Below, piece by piece: positions 8,726-17,345 of a stretch of DNA of 64,000 bases. Source of the stretch: Streptomyces sp. 1331.2 (GTDB lineage: Bacteria; Actinomycetota; Actinomycetes; Streptomycetales; Streptomycetaceae). Where the stretch lies: positions 1,612,001-1,676,000 of the forward strand of contig NZ_OBMJ01000001.1 of assembly GCF_900199205.1 (NCBI RefSeq). The letters run 5' to 3'. Position numbers and translations under genes: made by a program. The notes under the pieces were generated by a model. It searched no databases. It was not told the origin of the DNA and saw nothing but the letters and a program-made list of their open reading frames with translations. Each line of letters opens with the position of its first letter. Within the stretch, counting starts at the first letter, position 1.

Positions 8726-9763
8726 TCATCGGTCGGTCCGTGGGCCGCTGGGCTCGGCCCAGGGCAGGACGACCGTCTTTCCGGTGGCGCCGTCCGCCTC
8801 CATGCGGCGGTGGGCGGCCACGATGTCGTCCAGGGCGAAGACGGCGTCGAGGTTGGGCCGGTAGGCGCCCGCCTCGACCTCGTCGATGATCTTCTGCAGC
8901 AGGCCCCGGCCGCTGCTGCCCTTGAGGGTGTCGCTGTGGAAGGCGGTGAGCCTGGTCCCGGTCGGGATCATGGCGATGGGTTCGAAGTCGGGGATCAGCC
9001 AGCCGCTGAGCGAGCCCGCCACGCAGACCGTCCCGCCGCGGCGCACCAGGCGCAGCGAGTCCAGGACGGTGCTGGTCCCCACGAGCTCCAGGACGTGGTC
9101 GGGGCCGTCGGGCCACAGCGCGTGCACGCCGGCCGCCAGTGACCCGCCCTCGTCCAGCAGGACGTGGTCGACGCCGGCCGCGGTCAGCGCCGCGGCCTTG
9201 TCCTTGTTGCGGGTGGTGGCCGCGACCTCGACGCCGTGGGCGGCGGCGATCTGGGCCGCCGCCATCCCGACCGAGGAGGTGCCGCCGCGGATCAGCAGCC
9301 GTCCCCCGCCGCCCGGCACCAGGCCCTGGTCGTCCAGGCCCAGGGCGTCCAGGGCGCCGCGCGCGGTCAGGTAGGTCTCGGGCAGGGCGGCCAGGACCTC
9401 CCAGGGCAGGGTGGTGGTGACCGGCATCAGCAGTGCGTTCGGCAGCAGCGCGTACTGCGCGTAGCCGCCGTCGAACTCCCGGCCCATCTCCCCCATCACC
9501 GCCGCGACGGTGCGCCCGGCCGGCAGCCCGGGGTCGGTGGAGACGGCCACGGTCCCCACGCACTCGATGCCGAGCACCCGGGGGAAGACGACGTTCGGGG
9601 AGTGCCCCTGGCGGGTCCTCAGCTCCGAACGGTTCAGGCCCGCACCCTCCACGCGTACCAGGCTCCAGCCGTCACGGACCTGCGGGACGGGCAGCTCCTG
9701 GATCTCCAGGACCTCGGGGCCGCCCGCCGCGACGCAGACCGCGGCGCGCATCGTCGTACTCAT
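8726..9763 (-). CDS. MDR-family zinc-type alcohol dehydrogenase/quinone oxidoreductase
   Basis: The start was set at ATG 9763 (MSTTMRAAVC), behind GGAG, because the family normally begins MRAAV; an upstream in-frame start (9820) would add 19 unlikely residues. 345 aa. The N-terminal GroES-like part contains ELRTRQGHSPNVVFPRVLGIE and the Rossmann part contains the GGTSSVGMAAAQIAAAHG nucleotide loop. It lacks the cysteine set of zinc-dependent ADHs and so looks like the zinc-free NADPH:quinone reductase/enoyl reductase branch. It lies in the minus operon between the aldehyde dehydrogenase and the FMO gene and probably reduces an activated double bond or carbonyl. Confidence 0.83.
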   Translation of the reverse strand: MSTTMRAAVCVAAGGPEVLEIQELPVPQVRDGWSLVRVEGAGLNRSELRTRQGHSPNVVFPRVLGIECVGTVAVSTDPGLPAGRTVAAVMGEMGREFDGGYAQYALLPNALLMPVTTTLPWEVLAALPETYLTARGALDALGLDDQGLVPGGGGRLLIRGGTSSVGMAAAQIAAAHGVEVAATTRNKDKAAALTAAGVDHVLLDEGGSLAAGVHALWPDGPDHVLELVGTSTVLDSLRLVRRGGTVCVAGSLSGWLIPDFEPIAMIPTGTRLTAFHSDTLKGSSGRGLLQKIIDEVEAGAYRPNLDAVFALDDIVAAHRRMEADGATGKTVVLPWAEPSGPRTDR

Positions 9764-9838
9764 CTCGCTCCACCTCGTGTATCGACGAACCCTCCCGGCA
9801 CGGGCCGGGAGGGTGATCACTTCGACGACGACGCCGGA

Positions 9839-11332
9839 TCACTCCGCGTCGACGACCTCCAGCGACGGGGCCCACCGCGGGACCTCGCCGCGACCGGAGG
9901 TCAGGCGCAGGGTACGGCTGAAGCTGTACTCCTGCAGGGTCTCCAGGGCGTGTTCCCGGCCGTAGCCGCTGGCGCCCACACCGCCGAACGGGGACCCGGT
10001 GAACGAGCGGTTGTAGTGGTTGACGAAGACGACGCCCGCGCGCAGCTCCCGGCTGAACCGCAGGGCGCGCTCGGAGTCGCGGGTGAACACGCCGGCCACC
10101 AGGCCGAAGTCGGTGCCGTTGGCGATCCGGACGGCCTCGTCCTCGTCGCGGAACGGGATCAGGCACACGACGGGGCCGAAGATCTCCTCCTTGGCGATGC
10201 GCATGTCCGGGGTGACGCCGGTGAACAGCGTCGGCGGGACGTAGTAGCCATCGGCCAGCTCCGGGTCGGTGGGCAGCGGCGCCTGCGCCGCGATGGTGGC
10301 GCCCTCGGCGACGCCGATCTCCAGGTAGTCCAGGACCCGGCGGCGCTGCGCCTCGGTCACCAGCGGACCGACGTGGGTGCCGGCGTCGGCGCCGTTGCCG
10401 ACCTTCAGCCGGGAGACGGCGGCGGCGAGGCGGCGGGCCACCTCGTCGTGGAGGTCGGCGTGGACCAGGACGCGCGAGGAGGCGGTGCAGGCCTCGCCCT
10501 GGTTGAAGTAGCCGCCTTCGACGGCCCAGCGCAGCGCCGAGTCCAGGTCGGCGTCCTCGAAGATCACCAGGGCGTTCTTGCCGCCGAGCTCCAGCAGGGT
10601 CGGGGTCAGGTTCGCCGAGGCGGTGCGGATGATCGCCTGGCCGGTGGTGGGCGCGCCGGTGAAGGAGACCTTGCCGACCAGCTTGTGCCCGGCCAGGCGG
10701 GCGCCGACGGTGCCGGGGCCGGTGACGGCGTGCACCACGTCGTCCGGGAGCACGGACTGGATCAGCTCGACCGTCCGCAGCACCGACAGCGGGGCCTGCT
10801 CCGGCGGCTTGATGACCACGGCGTTGCCGGCGGCGAGCGCGGGGGCGATCTTGCCTGCGGTGTGCAGCGGCGGCCAGTTGAACGGCACGATGGCGCCGAT
10901 GACGCCGAACGGCTCGCGCACCGTGACGTCCAGCATGCTGCCCGAGTCGCGGACCTGGCCGGGCATCACCTCGCAGAGGCTGGCGAACAGTTCGAAGACG
11001 GTGGCGGCGCCCTCCAGGTCGAACTGGCGGGCCTGGGTCACCGGCTTGCCGTTGTCGCTGGACTCCAGCGCCGCGATCTCGTCGGCGTGCTCCCGGATGA
11101 CCTGGGCGACCTTCCACAGGTACTTGCCGCGCTCGCGCGGGGTGCGGGCCTTCCAGGCGAAGTGCCCGGCGTGGGCGGCCTCCACCGCCTGGTCCACCTC
11201 GTCCGGGCCGGCGCCCTGGATGACCACCAGGGGCTTGCCGGTCGCCGGGTTCTCGACGGTGAACCGGTACGCGTCGTCCTTCGACGACCACCTGGTGTGC
11301 AGGACGTCGACGGTTTCCTCGGTCGTGGACAC
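9839..11332 (-). CDS. NAD(P)+-dependent aldehyde dehydrogenase
   Basis: GTG 11332 was chosen because AGGAGGA lies 5-6 bases upstream; an in-frame ATG at 11353 would place this site inside the gene. 497 aa. Typical ALDH motifs are FNWPPLHTAGKIAPALAAGN, the catalytic glutamate in ELGGKN, and the nucleophile in NQGEACTASS (the Cys). The C-terminal part has EEIFGPVV and the GASGYGREHALE end. It oxidises an aldehyde to an acid, perhaps one generated by the GMC enzyme encoded just upstream, since GMC, ALDH, MDR and FMO genes are consecutive in the operon. Confidence 0.92.
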   Translation of the reverse strand: MSTTEETVDVLHTRWSSKDDAYRFTVENPATGKPLVVIQGAGPDEVDQAVEAAHAGHFAWKARTPRERGKYLWKVAQVIREHADEIAALESSDNGKPVTQARQFDLEGAATVFELFASLCEVMPGQVRDSGSMLDVTVREPFGVIGAIVPFNWPPLHTAGKIAPALAAGNAVVIKPPEQAPLSVLRTVELIQSVLPDDVVHAVTGPGTVGARLAGHKLVGKVSFTGAPTTGQAIIRTASANLTPTLLELGGKNALVIFEDADLDSALRWAVEGGYFNQGEACTASSRVLVHADLHDEVARRLAAAVSRLKVGNGADAGTHVGPLVTEAQRRRVLDYLEIGVAEGATIAAQAPLPTDPELADGYYVPPTLFTGVTPDMRIAKEEIFGPVVCLIPFRDEDEAVRIANGTDFGLVAGVFTRDSERALRFSRELRAGVVFVNHYNRSFTGSPFGGVGASGYGREHALETLQEYSFSRTLRLTSGRGEVPRWAPSLEVVDAE

Positions 11333-11378
11333 GGGATCCTCCTGAATTCTCATCGCCGGGCAGGCCGGCGCTTCTCCG

Positions 11379-11417
11379 GTTGCTGAAGGTTGCTGAAGGT
11401 GCTGAAGGTTGCTGAAG
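11379..11417. repeat. Short tandem repeat, four copies of GTTGCTGAAG
   Basis: Copies begin at 11379, 11389, 11399 and 11408; the third lacks one T. They fill the gap between the GMC stop codon and the aldehyde dehydrogenase ribosome-binding site. The array probably arose by slippage. Confidence 0.8.
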
Positions 11418-11418
11418 C

Positions 11419-12960
11419 TCAGTCGTGCGCGGCGAGTCGTTCGCGCAGGACGGCGGCGATCCGTTCGGCGACCACGATGGCCGGGACGTTGGTGGCCACC
11501 CGGGGCATCACCGGGAACACCGAGGCGTCCGCGACGGTCAGCCCCTGGACGCCGTGGACGGCGCCGTCGGGGTCGACCACGGCGTCCGGGTCGTCGGCGC
11601 GGCCCATCCGCATGGTGCAGCTGCCGTGGTTGTAGTGCGCCGGGGCCCGGCGGATCGCCTCCGCCAGCTCCTCGTCGCCGACCTCCGGTCCGGGGACGCG
11701 CTCCTCCACCAGCAGGTCGGCGAGCGGCGCGGTCCGGGCGAGCCGGCGGGCCAGCCGGACACCGCCCGCGACCAGTTCGGCGTCGTCGGCGTCCTGGTAC
11801 AGGCCGAGGTCGATGACCGGCGCGTCCTCGGGGTCGCGCGAGGCGAGCCGTACGCTGCCCCGCGAGCGGGGCTGGAGGCAGGAGACGAAGAAGACCATGT
11901 CCCAGCCGGTCGGGTGGTTCTCGACCGGTCGGACGAACGCGGGGGGCAGTCCGGCGGTCGGCACCGCCGCCGACGGCAGGACCTGGACGTCGTAGTCGGG
12001 CTCGTCCTCCCCCACCGCGACGCTCAGCACGCTGCCGAACATCGACGTGGCCTGCTCCTGCGGCGGCTTGGCGACGTGGATGTTCCAGTAGGCGGGGTGT
12101 TCGGTGAGGTTGCGCCCCACGCCCGGCAGGTCGGCCACCACATCGATGCCGAGCTCGGCCAGGTCGGCCCGGGCGCCGATGCCCGAACGCAGCGCGATGG
12201 CGGGCGAGTTGTAGGCGCCGGCGCTGAGCACGACGTGCCGGGCCGGGATCTCCTCCCCGTCGGCGAGCCGTACTCCCCTCGCCCGGGTGCCGTCGAACAG
12301 CACCCGGTCGACCAGCGTCTCGCCGCGCACCTCCAGGTTGGGCCGGTGGCGGACCGGGTTGAGGTAGCCGATCGCGGTGCTCAGCCGGACGCCGTCGGCC
12401 GCGCTGAGCGGGGTGTACGCGAAGCCCGGTGCGCCCGGCGCGTTGAAGTCGTCGACCAGCGGGTGCCCGAGGTCGGCGCTCGCCCGTCGCACGGCGGCCG
12501 CGTGCGGCCCCAGGTCCTCCGCCACCGGCATGGTCATCCGGTAGGGGCCGTCCAGGCCGTGGTACTTCTCCTCGCCGTACGGGTAGTGCTCCATCTCCCG
12601 GTAGAGCGGCAGCATCTGCTCGTAGCCCCAGGCGGGGCCGGCCTGCTCGGCCCACGCCTCGTGGTCGGAGGGCCGGGCCCGCATCGCGACGCAGACGTTG
12701 ACCGCGGAGGAGCCGCCGATGATGCGGCCCCGGGGGACGGGCACTTCGTTGCCGAAGGCGTCCGCGACGGAGTGGTAGCCCCAGTCGTGGGTGAACGGCG
12801 CGTAGGTCGCGTCGGCGACCTCCGGGGGCAGTTCCTCCAGGGTGGCGAAGTCGGGCCCGGCCTCCAGCAGGAGGACCGACAGTCGCGGGTCGGCGCTCAG
12901 CCGGGCGGCGAGGACGCACCCCGCCGACCCGCCGCCGATCACGATCACGTCGTAGCTCAT
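11419..12960 (-). CDS. GMC-family FAD-dependent alcohol oxidoreductase
   Basis: ATG 12960 overlaps the P450 stop (ATGA); 513 aa. The N-terminus has the ADP-binding motif VIGGGSAGCVLAARL, followed by GRIIGGSSAVN (GMC signature 1), GAYNSPAIALRSGIG (signature 2) and the C-terminal NHGSCTMRMG and MPRVATNVPAIVVAERIA. The catalytic His region is in AHYNHGS. This is the choline/alcohol/glucose-oxidase fold and should oxidise a primary or secondary alcohol to the carbonyl using FAD. Translational coupling to the upstream P450 suggests that the P450 installs a hydroxyl that this enzyme oxidises. Confidence 0.92.
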   Translation of the reverse strand: MSYDVIVIGGGSAGCVLAARLSADPRLSVLLLEAGPDFATLEELPPEVADATYAPFTHDWGYHSVADAFGNEVPVPRGRIIGGSSAVNVCVAMRARPSDHEAWAEQAGPAWGYEQMLPLYREMEHYPYGEEKYHGLDGPYRMTMPVAEDLGPHAAAVRRASADLGHPLVDDFNAPGAPGFAYTPLSAADGVRLSTAIGYLNPVRHRPNLEVRGETLVDRVLFDGTRARGVRLADGEEIPARHVVLSAGAYNSPAIALRSGIGARADLAELGIDVVADLPGVGRNLTEHPAYWNIHVAKPPQEQATSMFGSVLSVAVGEDEPDYDVQVLPSAAVPTAGLPPAFVRPVENHPTGWDMVFFVSCLQPRSRGSVRLASRDPEDAPVIDLGLYQDADDAELVAGGVRLARRLARTAPLADLLVEERVPGPEVGDEELAEAIRRAPAHYNHGSCTMRMGRADDPDAVVDPDGAVHGVQGLTVADASVFPVMPRVATNVPAIVVAERIAAVLRERLAAHD

Positions 12961-14231
12961 CGCGGGACGTCCCAGTCGAGTCGGAGCTCCTCGAATCCGC
13001 GCGCGATGACCAGCCGTTCGCGGGTGCGCGAGTCGGCGGGCCCCAGCCGCAGCCCGGGGAGCCGGTCGAACAGCAGCGGGATGGCGGTGCGCAGTTGGAG
13101 GCGGGCCAGCGCGGCGCCCAGGCAGGCGTGCACACCGCGGCCGAAGGCCATCTGGTGCCGGCCGGGCCTGCTGCGCAGCACGAACTCGTCCGGGTCCTCG
13201 AAGACGGACCCGTCCCGGTTGGCGGAGCCCCAGTGGACCATCACCCGGTCCCCCGGCAGGAGGTGCCGGCCGGCCAGTTCGGTCTCCTTGGTCACGGTCC
13301 GGAACAGGCCCTGGACGGGGGACTCGTAGCGCAGGGTCTCCTCGACCATCGCCTCCACGCTCGCCTCGCCGGAGCGCAGGGCCGCGAGCTGCTGCGGGTG
13401 CTCCAGCAGGGTGACCAGGCCGTTGCCGATGGCACGGGTGACGGTGACGTGCCCCGCGATGATCAGGTTCATCACGATGCGCATCAGTTCCACGGTGTCG
13501 AGCGCGCGCTCGCCCGGGTCGGCCGCCAGGGAGGAGATGAGCCCGCCCTCGGTGACCCGGTCCGGCTCCTGGAGCAGCGCCATCACGTAGTGCTGCATCT
13601 CGACGACGTCGCGGGCCCATTCGACCCGCTCGTCGACCGGGCCCGTCCCGACCGACAGCCGCAGCCAGTTGTGGCTCCACCGGCGCAGTCGCGGCACGTC
13701 CTCGGCGGGGATGCCGAGGATCTGCGCCATGACGATCAGCGGCAGGGGCCACGCGTAGCTCTCGATGATGTCGGTCGTGCCGGCTGCGGCGAAGCGGGCG
13801 ATCAGCTCCTCGGCTGTGTCCCGGGTGAAGGGCTCCAGTTCGGCGACCCGCCGGGGAGTGAAGACCCGGTTGACAGCCACCCGCAGCCGGGTGTGTTCCT
13901 CGCCGTCGCTCTCGGTCAGGTTCGGCGTGAGGGACCAGCCCTCGGCCATCACCTGCTTGACCTCGTCGGCCTCGGGCGCCGAGGTGACCCGTACGGCGCT
14001 CTCGGAGGAGAAGGTCTCGGCGTCGTGGACGACGCGCACCACGTCCTCGTGCCGGGAGACGACGAAGATGTCCCGGTCGCGGTCGTGGAGCACCGGGCAC
14101 TGCGCCCGCATCTGCGCGTACGTCGGGTAGGGGTCGGCCAGTTGACGGTCGGAGGTGGGGTCGAAGGTCGGGGTCGTGACCCCTGTCGCGGTCTCTGTCG
14201 TGGTGGGTGTCGTGGTGGGTGTCGTGGTCAT
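12957..14231 (-). CDS. Cytochrome P450 with atypical I-helix (AGHVTV)
   Basis: 424 aa from ATG 14231 (GGAG eight bases upstream). The first 20 residues are a Thr-rich low-complexity leader; the P450 fold begins at about residue 25. The haem loop FGRGVHACLGAALAR gives ligand Cys370, and the K-helix has ETLR. The I-helix reads LIIAGHVTV: the threonine is present but the usual preceding acid (E or D) is replaced by Val, so proton delivery may differ from ordinary hydroxylases. The gene overlaps the GMC gene. Substrate unknown. Confidence 0.92.
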   Translation of the reverse strand: MTTTPTTTPTTTETATGVTTPTFDPTSDRQLADPYPTYAQMRAQCPVLHDRDRDIFVVSRHEDVVRVVHDAETFSSESAVRVTSAPEADEVKQVMAEGWSLTPNLTESDGEEHTRLRVAVNRVFTPRRVAELEPFTRDTAEELIARFAAAGTTDIIESYAWPLPLIVMAQILGIPAEDVPRLRRWSHNWLRLSVGTGPVDERVEWARDVVEMQHYVMALLQEPDRVTEGGLISSLAADPGERALDTVELMRIVMNLIIAGHVTVTRAIGNGLVTLLEHPQQLAALRSGEASVEAMVEETLRYESPVQGLFRTVTKETELAGRHLLPGDRVMVHWGSANRDGSVFEDPDEFVLRSRPGRHQMAFGRGVHACLGAALARLQLRTAIPLLFDRLPGLRLGPADSRTRERLVIARGFEELRLDWDVPR

Positions 14232-14375
14232 CGGGGACGCTCCGAACGCGGCCGCTCGGCGGGCCGGGGCATGGTCGGCCCGCCCCGGCGGCCGGGGTCG
14301 AGTCGGATGGCGGACATCGGTGTTCTCCCTCGTGGGATGGGGGTGGCCGGTGGCGGGTGGCCTGGGTACCCGGGT

Positions 14376-15740
14376 CTACTCGGCGGCGGCCAGGGCGGGC
14401 ACCGCGACGTCGAGACGGCCGCGTTCGGCGGTCAGCGACCAGGTCGGGTCGGCGTCGTCCGAGTCCGTCGCCTCGATCCGGTGCACCTCCGGATCGGTCA
14501 CGAAGGTGTCGTGGACGATCTGGGTCGCCTCGGCGAGGTCGCTCCGCCCGGTCAGCACGCTGATCCGGTTGGAGGTGACGTGGACGTCGGTACGCGCGGC
14601 GTCGACCGAGCGCAGGGCTTCGAGCAGGCGCAGCGGCGCGTACGGCCGGCGGCCGATGCCGAGGCCGACGACGGAGAGCCTGGACAGGTTCGAGGTCCAG
14701 TGCGCCTCGTCGAGGCGGATCCCGCGGTCGGAGTCGGCCAGCAGTTCCCGCAGCTCCTCCGCGCTCTCCTCGGGGAGGGTGAGCGCGATGTCGCCGAGGT
14801 CCTCGGTGCCGTAGTTGCCGTAGCGGCGCAGTTCGACCTCGGTCTCGCGTTCGGCCAACTCCCGGAGCAGCCGCAGGACGTGGTCCGGGCCGATCCGCCG
14901 CAGGACGCAGCGGACCAGGCCGGAGCGCCCGGCGACGCCGGCGATCGGACAGCTCTGGCCGTTGGCCGTCCAGGAGTCCCCGGGCGTCGGGCCGCCGGCG
15001 CTGCGGCCGTGGCCGACCCAGGTCTTCGGGCCGGTCGCGCTGTTGTTGGCGCGGACCTTCAACTCGACGCCGTGGGTGCGGGCGTAGTCCACGGAGTCGG
15101 CGGCGAGCACCTTGGCGCCGCTGACCGCGAGTTCGGCCATCTCCTCGTAGGAGAGGCCGGCGTGGCGCCGGGCGCCGACGACCGACCGGGGGTCGGCGGT
15201 GTAGACGCCGGCGACGTCGGTGACGATCTCGCAGTGGTCCGCGTCGAGCGCGGCGGCCAGGGCGACACCGGTGGTGTCCGAGCCGCCGCGGCCCAGGGTG
15301 GTGCAGGCCCCGGTGAGGACCGATTCGCCCTGGAAGCCGGCGACGACGGGGACCGTTCCTCTGCCGAGTTCCTCCCGCAGCCGGCGCGGGTCCACCTTGA
15401 CGATCGCGGCCCGGCCGTGGCGGTGGTCGGTGCGGATGCCGGCCTCCGCGCCGCTGAACGACCGGCTGCTGACGCCCTGCTGGTTGAGCGCCAGCGCCAG
15501 CAGCGCGGAGGAGGCGGCCTCGCCCGTGGAGAGCAGGCCGTCGAGCTCGCGCGGTTCGGGGTGGTCGGACACCGCGGAGGCCAGGCGCAGCAGGCCGTCG
15601 GTGGCGCCGCCCATGGCGGACACCACCACGACGACCTGGTGCCCGTCCTCGCGGGCGGCCCGGGCCTGCCGGGCCGCTTCGATGATCTTCTCCGGTGTGG
15701 CGACCGAGGTTCCGCCGTACTTCTGCACTATGAGCGCCAT
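14376..15740 (-). CDS. Aspartokinase with diverged ACT region (pathway-specific copy)
   Basis: The start is set at ATG 15740 (MALIVQKYGGTS); an in-frame GTG at 15749 is closer to GGAAG and cannot be excluded. 454 aa. The kinase domain is well conserved: KYGGTS, VVVVVSAMGGATD, TLGRGGSDTTGVALAAALDA, EIVTDVAGVYTADPR. It phosphorylates L-aspartate, the first step towards aspartate semialdehyde. The ACT part (about residues 255-430) is divergent. The usual PGVTARMFEALA-type effector-binding segment is replaced by GRRPYAPLRLLEAL, suggesting altered or lost feedback by Lys/Thr. Its position directly after the GriH-like gene suggests that it feeds aspartate semialdehyde into a cluster-specific pathway rather than primary metabolism. 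Confidence 0.85.
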   Translation of the reverse strand: MALIVQKYGGTSVATPEKIIEAARQARAAREDGHQVVVVVSAMGGATDGLLRLASAVSDHPEPRELDGLLSTGEAASSALLALALNQQGVSSRSFSGAEAGIRTDHRHGRAAIVKVDPRRLREELGRGTVPVVAGFQGESVLTGACTTLGRGGSDTTGVALAAALDADHCEIVTDVAGVYTADPRSVVGARRHAGLSYEEMAELAVSGAKVLAADSVDYARTHGVELKVRANNSATGPKTWVGHGRSAGGPTPGDSWTANGQSCPIAGVAGRSGLVRCVLRRIGPDHVLRLLRELAERETEVELRRYGNYGTEDLGDIALTLPEESAEELRELLADSDRGIRLDEAHWTSNLSRLSVVGLGIGRRPYAPLRLLEALRSVDAARTDVHVTSNRISVLTGRSDLAEATQIVHDTFVTDPEVHRIEATDSDDADPTWSLTAERGRLDVAVPALAAAE

Positions 15741-15851
15741 CTCACGCACTCTCTTCCTTCGGATCCTAGGGACGTGGAGGACGTTGGTCGGGCGCCGCGC
15801 TGACCGGCCGTTTCCCCGGTTGACCGCGTGAGCGGCGCGGGTCGGACGCGC

Positions 15852-16964
15852 TTACTGCTCGTGGAGGAACTCGCGGATCGCGTAGCCGACGTGGCGCTGG
15901 TCGGTCATGGTGTGGCCCAGGATGACGTCGCCCTTGCGCAGCTCGGTGAAGTTGTGGACGCTGCCGCCCGGGCCCAGCGCCCGCACGTGCCAGTCGTCCT
16001 GACCGACCATGTCCACCAGCTGACCGCTCGCGGTCCGCGCCTCGATCCGCAGCATCGGACGCGACTCCATCTTGATCCGCCCCACGATCACCGTGCGCAC
16101 ACTGCCGTCCGTGCTGACCGCCAGGATCTCCGAACCGCAGTGCAGCTCCGACAGGTACTGCGTCCGGTTGCCCGGCGTCAGCGTGTACGTCGACAGCGCA
16201 GCCGCGTTCACCCGGAACGGACGCGTCGGCATGTACGGCAGCGGGTGCGTCTCACTGGAGACCAGCATCAGACCACTGGAGTACGAACCCAGCAGGATCC
16301 CCTCGTTCGGACGCAGGTGCGAGCAGGTGTCCACACACACCCGGTCCCCCAGACCCAGGTGCTGCAACTGGACGATCTCCAGCGGCTCCAGGTCCAGCGA
16401 CGCCACCTGACCATGAGTCGCCTCGACCAGCTCGGTCACCTCACCCACCCGCTTCGGCGTGAACAGCACACCGTCCGAACCACGCTCCAGCACCCCGATG
16501 GTGATCTTCGCGTCCTCGATGTCCTCGACCACCGTCACGATCGAACCCTTGGCCTGGTCCGCCGCCGCCAGCAGGATCTCCAGCGGAATCTTGCTCGGGT
16601 CCTGCCGGAACTCCACCAGCGTCACCTCCGCCCGGTTCGCCACCTTGCACGCGACATCCAGCGTCTGCTCATCCAGCACCCGCACCAGCACACCCGTGCG
16701 CAGCCCCGGACGCAGACCCTCGAACTTCTCCGCGATCGAGTGATCCGCCACCAGCAGATCCACCACCTCGACCAACCGGTCGATCAGCGTGGTCGGCGTC
16801 TCACCATTGACCACCGCCACCTTCGTCAGGTTCGGCGGGACCTTCCCCGCCAGATCCGGGTCGTCGAAGACGACCGCCTCGACACCGAGGTGAGCACTCT
16901 CCTCGATGACGGCAGACGCGAGCTCACCGGCGAAACCACGGAGATCGATCCAAGCGGACTTCAT
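15852..16964 (-). CDS. Dehydroquinate synthase II-type enzyme (AroB'/GriH-like)
   Basis: ATG 16964 (MKSAWIDLRG) behind AAAGGTG; 370 aa, the normal length for this family. The protein matches the archaeal-type 3-dehydroquinate synthase II family throughout, for example VEDIEDAKITIGVLERGSDGV, GSYSSGLMLVSSETHPLPYM and RPFRVNAAALSTYTL. In actinomycetes such homologues (GriH of grixazone, PtmB-type genes of platensimycin) act with an aldolase (GriI) to turn aspartate semialdehyde and dihydroxyacetone phosphate into 3-amino-4-hydroxybenzoate-type acids, without the shikimate pathway. The adjacent aspartokinase supports this role. No GriI-like aldolase is in the window. It is the first gene of the minus operon; an ARE-like palindrome lies about 300 bp upstream. 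Its codons are slightly less GC-rich than the neighbours. Confidence 0.85.
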   Translation of the reverse strand: MKSAWIDLRGFAGELASAVIEESAHLGVEAVVFDDPDLAGKVPPNLTKVAVVNGETPTTLIDRLVEVVDLLVADHSIAEKFEGLRPGLRTGVLVRVLDEQTLDVACKVANRAEVTLVEFRQDPSKIPLEILLAAADQAKGSIVTVVEDIEDAKITIGVLERGSDGVLFTPKRVGEVTELVEATHGQVASLDLEPLEIVQLQHLGLGDRVCVDTCSHLRPNEGILLGSYSSGLMLVSSETHPLPYMPTRPFRVNAAALSTYTLTPGNRTQYLSELHCGSEILAVSTDGSVRTVIVGRIKMESRPMLRIEARTASGQLVDMVGQDDWHVRALGPGGSVHNFTELRKGDVILGHTMTDQRHVGYAIREFLHEQ

Positions 16965-17263
16965 TTTTCGCACCTTTGGGTTGTGGGGATGATTGTTCGT
17001 CGAATTCTTTCCCGCGCTTTCCGCGGCAATTCTTTCGGTGTTTCCGTTGTCGCTTTCCCGAGGAAACCAAGGAATTTGTCGGCCTGTCAAGGACCAGCAA
17101 ATTCGACTGCTTTCCCGGGGTTTGCCGCGCGCTCCTTCCCGTACCGCGAACGGATGTGCGCGCCCTGGCGGTGGGGCGCCGCCCCACCGCCAACCGCGCA
17201 CGCCGATCACGGCCGGAGGCCACGGAGCCCAGCAGTGCGGCTCCGATCGACCCGAACGTAAGG

Positions 17264-17281
17264 ATACCTTTGCCAAGGTAT
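17264..17281. promoter_or_regulatory. ARE-like operator upstream of the GriH-like operon
   Basis: ATACCTT-TGCC-AAGGTAT is a perfect 7-bp inverted repeat with a 4-nt spacer, followed by an eight-T run. It shares the ATACCTT..GC..AGGTAT pattern with the site at 17,700, next to the TetR gene. Gamma-butyrolactone-receptor regulators bind elements of this kind. Confidence 0.65.
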
Positions 17282-17317
17282 TTTTTTTCAAGCCTGTTCC
17301 GGCATCGACTGCACGGT

Positions 17318-17345
17318 GTGCAACCGGGGAAATCCCCGGTTGCAC
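17318..17345. repeat. Perfect 13-bp inverted repeat
   Basis: The arms are 17318-17330 and 17333-17345 (GTGCAACCGGGGA and its complement), separated by AA. It lies in a divergent intergenic region, so it is more likely an operator or RNA hairpin in a leader than an operon terminator. Confidence 0.6.
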
